Assembly: GCA_020849275.1 (NCBI GenBank)
Contig: JADLGO010000002.1
Location: 1 to 52,821, forward strand
DNA: 52,821 nt
Direction of reading: 5' to 3'
From: Chthonomonadales bacterium
GTDB taxonomy: Bacteria; Armatimonadota; Chthonomonadetes; Chthonomonadales; CAJBBX01
Made by a program: the position numbers and the translations under genes. The notes beneath the pieces are model-generated. The model was given only the letters and a program-made list of their open reading frames with translations, had not been told where the DNA came from and made no database searches. Below are positions 9,467-18,326 of the stretch, one piece after another. Within the stretch, counting starts at the first letter, position 1. Each line of letters opens with the position of its first letter.

Positions 9467-10198
9467 ATGTTGAACGGCATCCTTCGCAAGGCAATCGGGT
9501 TGGCGGCGGTGGCCGGAGGCGCGGCGGCGGCGACCGCCGGCGCGCGCTATGTGGGCAGCAAGCGCATCAACGCCGCCGAACGACTGGGCACCGCGCTGCT
9601 CGACACGGAGCGCCTCGAGCAGGCAGCGGCCTTCGCGACAGCGGAACCCGAGGCCGCCCTGGCTGCCTGCGCCGCCTACCTGATCAACACCGCGCACCAG
9701 GCCGCCGCCGGCATCAGCGGTCCGCCCGCGGTCGACGCCATCGGTTTCGAGCGGCGCATCCGGAGCGACCGCGGCTCGTCCTCCGCCACCGTCGTCACCA
9801 CCGCGCACGAGCCCGAGTCGCGCTGGCAGTTCGACGTGGACGTGCCCGGGGTGGCGCGCGTCAGCGGCAGTCGGCGCCTCACATCCTCGCGATTCACTGG
9901 ACCGCGCGTCCACATGAAGACTCCCGACACCGTCTCGATCCGCTTCGAGAACGGCTATGCCGCCAACATCGAATCGGATCTCGAGTTCACGGCCAACCTG
10001 CTGCAGGTGGTCGGTCCGCGCACCCAGGTGTTCGGCACGGCGCAGCTCTCCGACAACCGGCAGCACGTGGGCCGCCTCCGGATCGACCCGAGCGGCGAGG
10101 TCTCCGGCACCGTCACTCGAGGCACCGCCATCGTCGGGCGGTTCGAGGGCTCGCTGACCGAAGGGGTGCAGTTCAAGCAATACATGGGCCCCGCCTGA
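9467..10198 (+). CDS. unknown protein inside the purine cluster
   Basis: 243 residues; no family recognised. The ATG at 9467 has GGGGAGG 8 bases upstream, which favours it over the upstream in-frame start at 9410. The N-terminus MLNGILRKAIGLAAVAGGAAAATAGARYVG contains one hydrophobic segment that could be a membrane anchor or signal. The remainder is Ala/Glu-rich and then beta-rich, with repeated short strands (WQFDVDVPGVARV, VSIRFENGYAANIESDLEF, GTAIVGRFEGSL) that suggest a small antiparallel sheet domain. It lies between purF and purM on the same strand. A purine role is not implied by anything in its sequence; it may simply share the transcript. Confidence 0.65.
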   Translation: MLNGILRKAIGLAAVAGGAAAATAGARYVGSKRINAAERLGTALLDTERLEQAAAFATAEPEAALAACAAYLINTAHQAAAGISGPPAVDAIGFERRIRSDRGSSSATVVTTAHEPESRWQFDVDVPGVARVSGSRRLTSSRFTGPRVHMKTPDTVSIRFENGYAANIESDLEFTANLLQVVGPRTQVFGTAQLSDNRQHVGRLRIDPSGEVSGTVTRGTAIVGRFEGSLTEGVQFKQYMGPA

Positions 10199-10258
10199 CG
10201 CGCCAGGGGCGGACGAGAAGGCCGCCCGTCACGCTGGCCCGCGGGGCCGGAAGGAGCG

Positions 10259-11326
10259 GTGCCGCCCGTCGGGCGGCCACCCAACATGCCCGACCAGCCC
10301 ATGATGTACCGCGAGGCCGGCGTCGACATCGACGCGATGAATGCCGCCGTCCTCGGGATGCGCGAGCACGTGCGTTCCACCTTCACGCCGGGCGTCCTCA
10401 CCGACCTCGGATCGTTCGGCGGAATCTTCGCACCCGACTGGCGGGCCTACGACGACCCGGTCCTCGTCTCCAGCATCGACGGCGTCGGGACCAAGGTGAA
10501 GGTTGCCGCCGCCGTGAACCGCCACAGCACCGTGGGCATGGACTTGCTCAACCACTGCGCCAACGACATCCTGGTGCAGGGCGCGCGTCCGCTCTTCTTC
10601 CTCGACTACTTCGCCACCGGTCGCCTGTCGCCAGCGGTGGCCGTGCAGGTGGTCGAGGGCCTCTCAGAGGCGTGCCGCGCGGTCGGCTGCGCGCTGATCG
10701 GCGGCGAGACCGCCGAGTTGCCGGGCATCTACAACGAGGGTGACTACGACCTGGCGGGCTGCATCGTGGGAATCGTCGACCGGCAGCGTGTGGTGGATGG
10801 GCGCGACGTGGAGCCTGGTGACGCCGTGATCGGCCTGGCCTCCGATGGGCTGCACACGAACGGCTACTCGCTCGCACGGCGCGTCCTCCTGGAGATCGGT
10901 GGCCTCGCTCCGGAAGACCGGCCCCCGGCGCTCGGCGGAGAGACCCTGGCCGACGTGCTGCTCAGGCCGCACCGCTGCTATACCAACGCGGTCCTGCCGC
11001 TGCTGGACGCCGTGCGCGTCAAGGCGATGGCTCACATCACCGGCGGCGGGTTCTACGAGAACATCCCCCGCTCCCTTCCTCCTGACTGCAGCGTGACGGT
11101 CGACCGCCGCGACTGGACCATCCCGCCCATCTACCGACTGATCCAGGAGATCGGCTCCGTACCCGACCCCGAGATGTTCCGCACGTTCAACATGGGCATC
11201 GGCTACGTGCTGGTCGTGCAGCGCGAGGCAGCGATGGAGGCCGTGGAGCGCCTGAGCGCCGCGGGGGAGAACGCGTCGCTGATCGGCGAGGTATACCGGG
11301 GCGTCCACGAGGTTGACGTTCTCTAG
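10259..11326 (+). CDS. purM: phosphoribosylformylglycinamidine cyclo-ligase (AIR synthetase)
   Basis: 355 residues. It closes the imidazole ring, turning FGAM into AIR with ATP, the step after PurL. Recognised blocks are MYREAGVDIDA, SIDGVGTKVKVA, MDLLNHCANDILVQGARPLFFLDYFATG, LIGGETAELPG, GLASDGLHTNGYSLAR and AHITGGGFYENIPR. The start is uncertain: a GTG at 10259 has AAGGAG only 2 bases away, while the ATG at 10286 has no clear site. Both give a complete enzyme. It ends the cluster and is followed by a bidirectional terminator. Confidence 0.95.
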   Translation: MPPVGRPPNMPDQPMMYREAGVDIDAMNAAVLGMREHVRSTFTPGVLTDLGSFGGIFAPDWRAYDDPVLVSSIDGVGTKVKVAAAVNRHSTVGMDLLNHCANDILVQGARPLFFLDYFATGRLSPAVAVQVVEGLSEACRAVGCALIGGETAELPGIYNEGDYDLAGCIVGIVDRQRVVDGRDVEPGDAVIGLASDGLHTNGYSLARRVLLEIGGLAPEDRPPALGGETLADVLLRPHRCYTNAVLPLLDAVRVKAMAHITGGGFYENIPRSLPPDCSVTVDRRDWTIPPIYRLIQEIGSVPDPEMFRTFNMGIGYVLVVQREAAMEAVERLSAAGENASLIGEVYRGVHEVDVL

Positions 11327-11353
11327 CGCGCTCCACGGATTCGCGAACGAAGA

Positions 11354-11388
11354 GACGCCCCCCGGCCAACTGACGCGGGGGGCATCTT
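11354..11388. terminator. bidirectional terminator between purM and the Tat reductase gene
   Basis: GACGCCCCCC (11354-11363) pairs with GGGGGGCATC (11377-11386) around a 13-base loop, with one C/A mismatch on the plus strand that is a G-U pair on the minus transcript. It sits between two converging genes. The T tract is short. Confidence 0.55.
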
Positions 11389-11418
11389 CACCTACGCGGC
11401 GTGGCCGCCCGCTTGCGC

Positions 11419-12405
11419 TCAGACGGTCGCGCCGAAGCCGTCGACGGAGGCCGTCCTGGCCGCCACCGCGCCCACGTTCTCCTCGAACATGCCGAAGTTG
11501 CGCAGGCTGCTCACGCAGCAATGGAAGATCGGCTTCCCATCGCTGGCCGGAACCGTGAGGGCGTAGCGGAGGAGCGACCGGCCGATCATTCCGGGCGCCC
11601 TCATCTTGCGCTGCATCTCGGGGTCCGCTCCCATCCGGCCCCGACCGTTCGCGTTCACCTTCATCGCGGTCATGCCGATGCCCGCCTTGCGCGCCGCGGC
11701 GAAGATGTCATGCACATCCTGCGGCGAGCCGTACGAGAAAAACACCTGCATGCTGGCTACGCGGCCGTCCGCGATCTGCGCAGCGATCATCTCCGGGTAG
11801 GGAATGTAGTCGTGCTGGCTCACGCCGAAGTGCCTCACCTTGCCCTCGCGCTTCAGCCGCTCGAAGGCGCGCCAGGTGCCGTTCTGCTCCTTCAGCGCCC
11901 GCACGCTGCGCCAGCCATAGTGGGCGCGGAAGATGTCGTAGTAGCGGAAGCCGTTGCGGGCAAGGCTCTCCGTGACCTGGTTGTAGGCGCGATCCTCGTC
12001 GTCGGGATGGTCAGGCGTCGAGTCCACCGTGATGTCGGTGAAGTAGGACTCGCGGGGAACCTTCTTGAGCTCGTCGGGCATCTCGCCCCAGTAGCCGGCC
12101 TTGTGGATGAAGTTCATGCCGGCGGCGAGCGAGGGCCCAAGAAGCTCGCGAGCCGAGTCCTGGCAAACCAGGACCGGGGCGATCCGCATGTTGCCCATGC
12201 GCGCGCCAAGGCGGACCTTCGGGAGCTTGCCGAGTTGGTCGACCATGGCTTCGGTGGCCTCGGCGCGCTGTGAGCGGGTGAGCGAGCAACCGGCGAAGGC
12301 GGCGGACAGCAGACCGCCGCCGGCACCCGCCGCCGCGAGACGGCTGACGAACTCGCGGCGGCTGAGCGGCGCGGGAACGGTTCTTTGCGGCTGACGGCTA
12401 TCCAT
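11419..12405 (-). CDS. Tat-exported aldo/keto reductase homologue
   Basis: 328 residues. The N-terminus has a twin-arginine motif, SRREFVSRLAAAGAGGG, then a hydrophobic stretch ending AFAGC, so it may also be lipid-modified. The ATG at 12405 has GGGAG 9 bases upstream and is preferred to the GTG at 12411. The body follows the aldo/keto reductase barrel (LAAGMNFIHKAGYWG, AFERLKREGKVRHFGVSQHD). The catalytic Asp of the usual DTA-x-x-YG segment appears as His in NFIHKAGYWG, and the usual active-site Lys region reads ESYFTDITVDS with no Lys. It may therefore not be a working reductase. It lies downstream of the redox operon in the same direction. Confidence 0.75.
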   Translation of the reverse strand: MDSRQPQRTVPAPLSRREFVSRLAAAGAGGGLLSAAFAGCSLTRSQRAEATEAMVDQLGKLPKVRLGARMGNMRIAPVLVCQDSARELLGPSLAAGMNFIHKAGYWGEMPDELKKVPRESYFTDITVDSTPDHPDDEDRAYNQVTESLARNGFRYYDIFRAHYGWRSVRALKEQNGTWRAFERLKREGKVRHFGVSQHDYIPYPEMIAAQIADGRVASMQVFFSYGSPQDVHDIFAAARKAGIGMTAMKVNANGRGRMGADPEMQRKMRAPGMIGRSLLRYALTVPASDGKPIFHCCVSSLRNFGMFEENVGAVAARTASVDGFGATV

Positions 12406-12627
12406 GATCACGTTCTCCCTCGGTGACGCCGGTTCGGCGCCACCGTGGCGGTTCCCGGTCGGCTAGCGAGCGGCACGCCGTGGTGTCGCTCGCGGCTTGC
12501 CGGCCAGGGACAAGGTACTCGTCCATGCGCTCCAGGTCCGGCAGGGCGACGCCGGCGCAGGCTGGAGCCTACCGCGCACAGGTCACGGCGAAGTCGATCG
12601 GTCCCCCGGCAGCGCCCCCGCCGGCCA

Positions 12628-13008
12628 TCATGCCCCCTGCGCGACAGCGGCCGCGGCGAGGGCCGCGTCGAACTCGGTGGTGCCGAGAAGCCGGGCAAGC
12701 AGGCGCAGCATCCGCACCGGCGCGAGCGTACGCCGGACACCAACCGGCGCGCCCGTGCGCGCGTCGACGCGCGCGGGCCAGTCGCCGCACGCGCCCTGTT
12801 CCGACTTCAGCACGTGCGCCCAGTGCATGGCTGGCCCTATGTGCGACTGATCGCCGGTGCGCTCAGCCTCCGCGAGCGCCACCTCGCCCGTGACGGCAAC
12901 GGCCTCCACGTCGACCTCGAGGCACGGACCGGTGGCCAGGGGAAAGTGCGCGTAGCGCCAACCGGGCGGGGCCAGCGCCTCGCCTCCACCCTCCACGTCC
13001 TCGTGCAT
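12628..13008 (-). CDS. small unknown protein downstream of the polyferredoxin
   Basis: 126 residues, no family recognised. The start lies 6 bases after the stop of the polyferredoxin gene, suggesting translational coupling, but there is no clear ribosome-binding site (TAGGCGACG). Codon use looks coding, and the sequence has an acidic middle (VALAEAERTGDQSH) followed by a basic, leucine-rich end (RMLRLLARLLG). No Cys-rich motif, signal peptide or membrane segment is evident. It could be an accessory factor of the redox operon or a random open frame; position is the main support. Confidence 0.45.
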   Translation of the reverse strand: MHEDVEGGGEALAPPGWRYAHFPLATGPCLEVDVEAVAVTGEVALAEAERTGDQSHIGPAMHWAHVLKSEQGACGDWPARVDARTGAPVGVRRTLAPVRMLRLLARLLGTTEFDAALAAAAVAQGA

Positions 13009-13014
13009 CGTCGC

Positions 13015-14949
13015 CTAGAGCCCGCTTCCCGGCATCGGCGGGGCCCCCGGGCCCTGCACCTCTACCCGCTTGCGGAACTCCTCCACCGTTTCCGCGTACT
13101 CCGCCGTCTTGCCGGCCTCCTTGCGCTGGGTCCAGTTGCGCCGGAAGAAGCCGTCCATGGGCGTCTCGGACGGCGCGTCATACTCACGATCCTCCTGGAA
13201 CGTGTAGACGACGATGCTGTGGTCCGGCAGCACCGGGCAATGGTACTCGCAGATCCCACATCCCGTGCAGAGCTTCTCGTCGACGGTCGGCACGCGCTTC
13301 GTGCGCCCCTTGTTGCCCGGGTCCGTGATGGGCCGCGTGGGGTCTTTGGCCAGGCCATCGTCGAACTTGTCGCGGAAGACCACCGCCGAGTAGGGGCACA
13401 CCTCCGCGCACACCACGCAATCGCGTCCGCCGTTCCATGCGATGCAGGTGCTCTGGTTGACGTTGGCGAGGCCGAGCTTCAGCTTGTACCGCTTGTCCTG
13501 CCACGAGAAGGGCCGGATCGCGTGGGTCGGGCAGACGTCGCCGCAGGCGGTGCACTTCTCGGCGCACGGGCCGATGCTCGGCACCAGAATGGGTGTCCAG
13601 ATTCCCTCGACGCCGGTCTCCAGGAAGGCCGGCTGCAGCGCGTTGGTCGGGCAGACCTTCATGCACTCGGCACAGCGCGTGCAAGCCGAGAGGAAGGCGC
13701 GCTCGTCGAGCGCGCCGGGTGGGCGCATGGCGCGGTTGTTGCGCGGGTATCGACGCATGCGCCCCTGGTAGTTGTCGGCGGACGCGCGCGCCGTGGCCCC
13801 CCAAACCAGGCCGGCGCCGAGCGCGGCCACCACGCGGCGGCGACCCAGGTCGATGGCGTTCTGCGGCTCGGGTCGCGCGAGCGCGCCGGGCTTGGCCAGG
13901 CCGAGCCGCTCCTTCACCGCCGCCGGCACCCTGGCCTGGATCTGGATCACGTCCGGCGGGCAGATGGTCTCGCAGCGAAAGCACTGGATGCACTCACTCA
14001 TCGAGTGCTGCGCCGGCGCGCGCGCGTTGCGCTCCAGGTTCTCGTAGGAGCCCATGCGGCTCTGAATCTCGCACTTCTTGCAGTGGATGCACCCGTCCAT
14101 CTTGATGTAGTGGCGGAGACATCCCACGCGGGAGATCAGGGCCAGCAGGCCGCCGTATGGACACAGGTTTCGGCACCAGAACCGCTCCTGAACGGCCGAG
14201 AGCGCGATGACGCCGACGAAGACGATCAGCACCGGCACGGCGTTGTAGAACGTCATGGCCGGCACGTGCATCCCGTCCAGCTCGATCCCCGCGAAGCGAT
14301 AGAGAAGGCGGCTGACGCCGATCGCGTCGGTCACGCTCAGGATCCCGTTCCAGACGTACGCGATCGGCGCGTAGAAGCAGAAGGTGAACGTGCGCGTGAT
14401 GAGCGAGAGCGGATCTCCGAAGGTGAGAACGTCCACGCCATACGCGAGCGCGCCGAGGCCCACCAGCAGATAGATGTACTTCCAGTTGCGGAATCGGCGC
14501 GTCTCGGAGCGCCTTCGGTTGTAGAACAGGCGTCCCTTGCGATAGAGCAGCCGGTCGCTGATGTCGATCGCCGTGCCGAGCGGGCAGATCCAGCCGCAGA
14601 AGATCCGCCCGCCCCAGAGCGTGAGGAGGAGAATGAGCAGGCCGGGTCCGAGCGCATAGATGGCGACGTGGTGGGAGGCGATGGCGTTCTTCAGCGTGTT
14701 CAGGAAGTCGAGCGTCATGAACAGGTTCTTGGGGACCCATCCGACGTGCTGCGAGCTTACCGTGGTCATGAAGAAGAACAGGACGAAGAGGCCGAACAGC
14801 GTGAGCTGCGTCAGTCTCCGGAAGAAGACGATGCGGTGGGCAGCCTTGTTGCCCGGCTCCCGCACCATGCGCCGCTTCTGCTCGGGGGTGAGGGCACGCG
14901 CCGGAGTCACCGCCTCCGCGCGAATCACTTCGTCAGGCTGTACGGCCAT
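13015..14949 (-). CDS. membrane polyferredoxin, NapH/NapG-like fusion
   Basis: 644 residues. The N-terminal half is a NapH/MauN-type membrane part: a helix (LTLFGLFVLFFFMTTV), the motif GRIFCGWICPLG, further helices, and FWCRNLCPYGG. Next come cytoplasmic-type clusters CIHCKKC and CIQCFRCETICPP. A second module resembles NapG: CTRCAECMKVCPTN, CAEKCTACGDVCPTH, CVVCAEVCPYS and CTGCGICEYHCPV. The protein could bind about six iron-sulfur clusters and carry electrons across the membrane, probably from quinol. AGGAG lies 7 bases before the ATG at 14949; longer upstream frames are not coding-like. It sits between DUF362 and a small unknown gene. The terminal acceptor is not in the window. Confidence 0.88.
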   Translation of the reverse strand: MAVQPDEVIRAEAVTPARALTPEQKRRMVREPGNKAAHRIVFFRRLTQLTLFGLFVLFFFMTTVSSQHVGWVPKNLFMTLDFLNTLKNAIASHHVAIYALGPGLLILLLTLWGGRIFCGWICPLGTAIDISDRLLYRKGRLFYNRRRSETRRFRNWKYIYLLVGLGALAYGVDVLTFGDPLSLITRTFTFCFYAPIAYVWNGILSVTDAIGVSRLLYRFAGIELDGMHVPAMTFYNAVPVLIVFVGVIALSAVQERFWCRNLCPYGGLLALISRVGCLRHYIKMDGCIHCKKCEIQSRMGSYENLERNARAPAQHSMSECIQCFRCETICPPDVIQIQARVPAAVKERLGLAKPGALARPEPQNAIDLGRRRVVAALGAGLVWGATARASADNYQGRMRRYPRNNRAMRPPGALDERAFLSACTRCAECMKVCPTNALQPAFLETGVEGIWTPILVPSIGPCAEKCTACGDVCPTHAIRPFSWQDKRYKLKLGLANVNQSTCIAWNGGRDCVVCAEVCPYSAVVFRDKFDDGLAKDPTRPITDPGNKGRTKRVPTVDEKLCTGCGICEYHCPVLPDHSIVVYTFQEDREYDAPSETPMDGFFRRNWTQRKEAGKTAEYAETVEEFRKRVEVQGPGAPPMPGSGL

Positions 14950-14984
14950 CAACGGCTCCTGTAGGCATCCGGGCCATGCGGCGC

Positions 14985-16010
14985 TCAGGCGCCCGTTGGA
15001 CCGGCGATCTCGTGCACCTTCAGCCGGTCGCAGTCGATCTCGCCGCGGCCCAGTCGGCTCGCGAGGACGAGGTGGGGAACCTGGTCGGGAGTGACCCCCT
15101 TCACCGTCAGGTACCGCGTGCAGTAGGAATCCACCGCGACCGGGTCGACGCCGGCCACCACCTGGTTGGGCACCGTCACCTCGCCGGGTCCCTTGGGGCC
15201 ACGCGTCTGGAGCGCGCGGGTGGCGTCCGCCACGATCAGGTTGGGCCGCAGCGCCATGTTGAGCTCGGCGATGCACTCCTGAAGGCCGTACCGGTGGTAG
15301 TCCTTGCGGTTCCAGATGTTCCCCATCAGCTTCTTCATCGCGATAGTGATCACCGCCGCCTCGTGGTCCTTCACCACCGGGACGCAGAGGAAGGAGTCGC
15401 ACTCCAGGATCTCGCGCGCCACCTTCTGATAGACGCGGTTCTCGCGGTGCACGCTCGCATACGCCTCGCCGTCGATCGCCTTCGCCGGAACAGCGCCCGG
15501 GATGTCGACATCCCGGTACATCGCCACCTCGGTGGGCGATAGGAGGGCGGCACGGGTGCCGCGCACCGCGTCGCGGGCGCCGCAGATGTCGAAGGCCATC
15601 CTCCAGTCATCGAGCGTGTAGTCGATGCACGTGATGCGGGCGGCTCCCGCGCGCTGGCAGAGCTCGACGACACGGCGCAAAACGTCCGGGTGGGTGGCGG
15701 CGGCCTGGTCCGGCGTGCGCATCCAGCCCATGTTGGGGCTGATCACCACGCGGTCCCCCCGGCGCACGAACTTCTCGATGCCGCCCATCTCGTCGATCGC
15801 GCGCTCGGTGATCGCGGCGTAATCGGCGGCGGTCCCCTCCACCACCGCCAGGTCGGGCGCTCCCGCCGGCTTGGCGGCGGCCCGCATGCGGGGCGTGGCG
15901 ATGGCGTTCTCGTCGACGAACGTCAGGCCGTAGAGTCCGCCAAGGACGGCCGCGCCGCCCACGTACTCCAGCAACCTTCGCCGCGAGACGTGATCGGTGC
16001 GATCGGACAT
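14985..16010 (-). CDS. Tat-exported DUF362 protein
   Basis: 341 residues. It begins with a Tat-type leader (VSRRRLLEYVGGAAVLGGLYG). AAGGAG precedes the ATG at 16010 at good distance. The body matches the DUF362 family: VVISPNMGWMRTPDQAAATHP, ELCQRAGAARITCIDYTLDDW, and a late VVAGVDPVAVDSYC segment. Family members often occur next to or fused with ferredoxin domains, but their reaction is not established. Here it stands between a DUF6599 gene and a polyferredoxin gene, all on the minus strand with short gaps, so it is probably the extracytoplasmic partner of that electron-transfer protein. Confidence 0.85.
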   Translation of the reverse strand: MSDRTDHVSRRRLLEYVGGAAVLGGLYGLTFVDENAIATPRMRAAAKPAGAPDLAVVEGTAADYAAITERAIDEMGGIEKFVRRGDRVVISPNMGWMRTPDQAAATHPDVLRRVVELCQRAGAARITCIDYTLDDWRMAFDICGARDAVRGTRAALLSPTEVAMYRDVDIPGAVPAKAIDGEAYASVHRENRVYQKVAREILECDSFLCVPVVKDHEAAVITIAMKKLMGNIWNRKDYHRYGLQECIAELNMALRPNLIVADATRALQTRGPKGPGEVTVPNQVVAGVDPVAVDSYCTRYLTVKGVTPDQVPHLVLASRLGRGEIDCDRLKVHEIAGPTGA

Positions 16011-16083
16011 CCTGCACTCCTTGCCGCGTTCGACTGGCTGCGCGCGGGCCTCGCCGTCGGCGGGTGGGTCCTCGCGCGCCACG

Positions 16084-16992
16084 TCACCTCAGCCTGGCCA
16101 GCGCCTGGCGGACCAGGCGCTCGGCCACGGCGGCGTCGCGAGCGCGAAGCACGCCCACCACGTAGGAGCCCTTGCGGGCGACCACCACGTTCTTGGCGTA
16201 GCGGTCATTGACCCGGAACCCCTCGCTACCGAGGCCCTTCACCGGCGCCAGACCGGTGCCCGCCCGCTTCTCGTAGTCACGGTACTTGCCGAAAGCCGCC
16301 TGCGCTCCGGCTCCACTGCCGAGATGCGCGATGAAGAGCTCGGCTCCCTGGCCGAGCTTCGGGTAGCGCGCCGTGACGGCGTTGCTCAGGAACGACTGGC
16401 CGGCGACGTTGCGGCGCACGTACCGCTCACTGCGCGCCTGCCGCCCGGCGGGAAGCGCCTTCACGGCAGCCGGGAGCCCCGCCGCGCCGGCGATGCGCTT
16501 TGCGGCGGCGCGAGCGTAGCCCTCCATCGCGCCCCTGGCCGCCGGGGTCACCTGCACGATGGTGCAGCGAACCACGAACGGCCCCTTCCAAAAGTTGATG
16601 GCGCTGGGCTCGATGCGCACACCCTCGACGCCGATGGCGATCGGACGGCCGCTCTGTCGGTCGCTTCCGAACACGCCGAAGGCGTCCATGAGGGTACGCA
16701 TCTGGAAGACGTCGATGGTGAGGACGGGCTTCGTCTGGCGCGGCGGCGCGTACTCGGCGTGCGCGCAGGCCACGAAATCGTAGGAGAGGACCGCCTGCGC
16801 CTCGCCGTCGATGAGGTCGTAGAGGTTCCGGGAGTTGTACACGCGCGGCTTGCCGACGGTTCTCCAGCCGGCCGCCACGCCGCTCGGGGGAAGGACGCTC
16901 AGCGCACTCGCGGCCGCGGCCGGCCGGGCCGGGAGCAGGGCCAGACCGAGCGTTACGCACAGCAGCCATCTGACTCGAGAGGAGGCGAGCAT
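16084..16992 (-). CDS. exported DUF6599-like protein
   Basis: 302 residues. A signal peptide (MLASSRVRWLLCVTLGLALLPARPAAA) leads a protein with YNSRNLYDLIDGEAQAVLSYDFV, a segment I associate with the DUF6599 family, and a C-terminal VVARKGSYVVGVLRARD. AGGAG lies 8 bases before the ATG. No catalytic residues are evident. It is the first gene of the minus-strand operon DUF6599-DUF362-polyferredoxin, and all three products have membrane or export signals, so a shared envelope redox function is inferred. Confidence 0.75.
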   Translation of the reverse strand: MLASSRVRWLLCVTLGLALLPARPAAAASALSVLPPSGVAAGWRTVGKPRVYNSRNLYDLIDGEAQAVLSYDFVACAHAEYAPPRQTKPVLTIDVFQMRTLMDAFGVFGSDRQSGRPIAIGVEGVRIEPSAINFWKGPFVVRCTIVQVTPAARGAMEGYARAAAKRIAGAAGLPAAVKALPAGRQARSERYVRRNVAGQSFLSNAVTARYPKLGQGAELFIAHLGSGAGAQAAFGKYRDYEKRAGTGLAPVKGLGSEGFRVNDRYAKNVVVARKGSYVVGVLRARDAAVAERLVRQALARLR

Positions 16993-17139
16993 TCACGGTA
17001 CTCCTGTCGCGAGGGCACGGTTGCGCCCGCACGCGCATTCGTCGACGGGTCCCGATGGCGGCGATGGCAACCCGATTCTACCGGACGCTCGGGCGCCTGT
17101 CAATCCGGCCCCTGGAAGGCCCACGTGCAGCGTCGCCTC

Positions 17140-18138
17140 TCAGTGCCAGCGGGCGTTGGGCCCGAAGTCGGCCGTGTAGAACTCGCTCACATGCGTGCCG
17201 GGCGGCACGAGCTCATCCACGCGGCGCGCGTCGTCGTCGGTGACGGTCACCTCAACCGCCTTCAGGTTCTCCTCGAGTTGCTCGGGGGTGCGCGGGCCGA
17301 TGATCGGGCTGGTGACGCCCGGACGCGAGGCGCACCACGCGAGCGAGAAGGCCGTCATCGTGCAGCCCTTCGCGCTCGCAAGCTCACGGACCCCCTCGAC
17401 GGCGTCGAAGGCCCGATCCGTTGCGCGCTGATCGGGCATGCCCTTCTCGTAGCGCGAGCCGGCGGGCGCCTGGGCTCCCCGGGCGTACTTGCCCGTCAGC
17501 AGGCCGCCGGCCAGCGGCGACCAGGGGATGACAGCAACGCCGTAGGTACGGCAGTAGGGCAGCAGCTCGCGCTCGATGCGACGATCCAGGACGTTGAGGG
17601 GCGGCTGCTCGCAGACGAAGCGGGCCGTGCCGAGCGTCTCGGCGGCCCAGAGCGCCTCCACGAGTTGCCAGGCAGCGTAGGTGCTCGTGCCGATGTAAAG
17701 GACCTTGCCCGCCCGGACCAGATCGTCCAGCGCGCGCAGCGTCTCGTCGATGGGGACCAACGGCTGGGGCCGGTGTACCTGATAGAGATCGATACGGTCC
17801 GTGTTGAGGCGCCGCAGCGACTCCTCGCACTGCCGACGGACGTGGTAGCGGTGGTTGCCCCAGGCGTTGGGGTCCTGATCGTCCATGCGCCCGTGGAACT
17901 TGGTGGCCAGGAACACGCGATCGCGCCGTCCACCCACCGAGATCGCCTTGCCCGTGACCTCTTCGCTCGTCCCGCGAGCGTAGACGTTGGCGGTGTCGAG
18001 GAAGTTGATGCCCGCGTCCATCGCTCGATGGATCATCCGGATCGCCACGTCCTCCTCGGTCCCCCACCCGAAGTTCATGCAGCCGAGGCACAGCGGGCTC
18101 ACCTGTACCCCCGTTCGCCCAAGCGATCGGTACTCCAT
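17140..18138 (-). CDS. aldo/keto reductase
   Basis: 332 residues, cytoplasmic. It is the standard NADPH-dependent family: MEYRSLGRTGVQVSPLCLG start, DAGINFLDTANVYARG with the catalytic Asp and Tyr, LATKFHG with the Lys, DLYQVHRP with the His, and the C-terminal cofactor-binding SPIIGPRTPEQLEENL. The ATG at 18138 is the family start and has AAGGAG 10 bases upstream; the long upstream extension is not used. It has the complete active site, unlike the Tat-exported homologue at 11419. It diverges from clpB. The substrate is unknown. Confidence 0.9.
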   Translation of the reverse strand: MEYRSLGRTGVQVSPLCLGCMNFGWGTEEDVAIRMIHRAMDAGINFLDTANVYARGTSEEVTGKAISVGGRRDRVFLATKFHGRMDDQDPNAWGNHRYHVRRQCEESLRRLNTDRIDLYQVHRPQPLVPIDETLRALDDLVRAGKVLYIGTSTYAAWQLVEALWAAETLGTARFVCEQPPLNVLDRRIERELLPYCRTYGVAVIPWSPLAGGLLTGKYARGAQAPAGSRYEKGMPDQRATDRAFDAVEGVRELASAKGCTMTAFSLAWCASRPGVTSPIIGPRTPEQLEENLKAVEVTVTDDDARRVDELVPPGTHVSEFYTADFGPNARWH

Positions 18139-18326
18139 CTGCCCGTGCTCCTTAATGGGACGCGTCCGCGCCGGTATTGCCCGGCGGTTCGCCTCGGGCG
18201 GTGGGAATCCCTCCATGTCTACCGCCACGGTGCGGTCCCCTGGCGGGCGCGCCTCGCCGCGAGCGGGCGGAAGCGAGTGGGAGGCGAATCGGCGGAACCT
18301 CGAGGCGGCGTGCTGCGTAGTACTCG

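Noticed and set aside
12398-12640. Minus-strand frame MMAGGGAAGGPIDFAVTCAR, a TAG at 12569, then ALPDLERMDEYLVPGRQA continuing in the same frame
   Set aside because: Looks slightly coding on both sides of the stop, which hints at a decayed small gene or readthrough, but there is no domain, no start support and no other sign of UAG recoding in the window.
12445-14964. 839-codon plus-strand frame opposite the polyferredoxin gene
   Set aside because: Shadow of a gene with clear Fe-S motifs; the plus reading is rich in Arg, His and Val with no domain.
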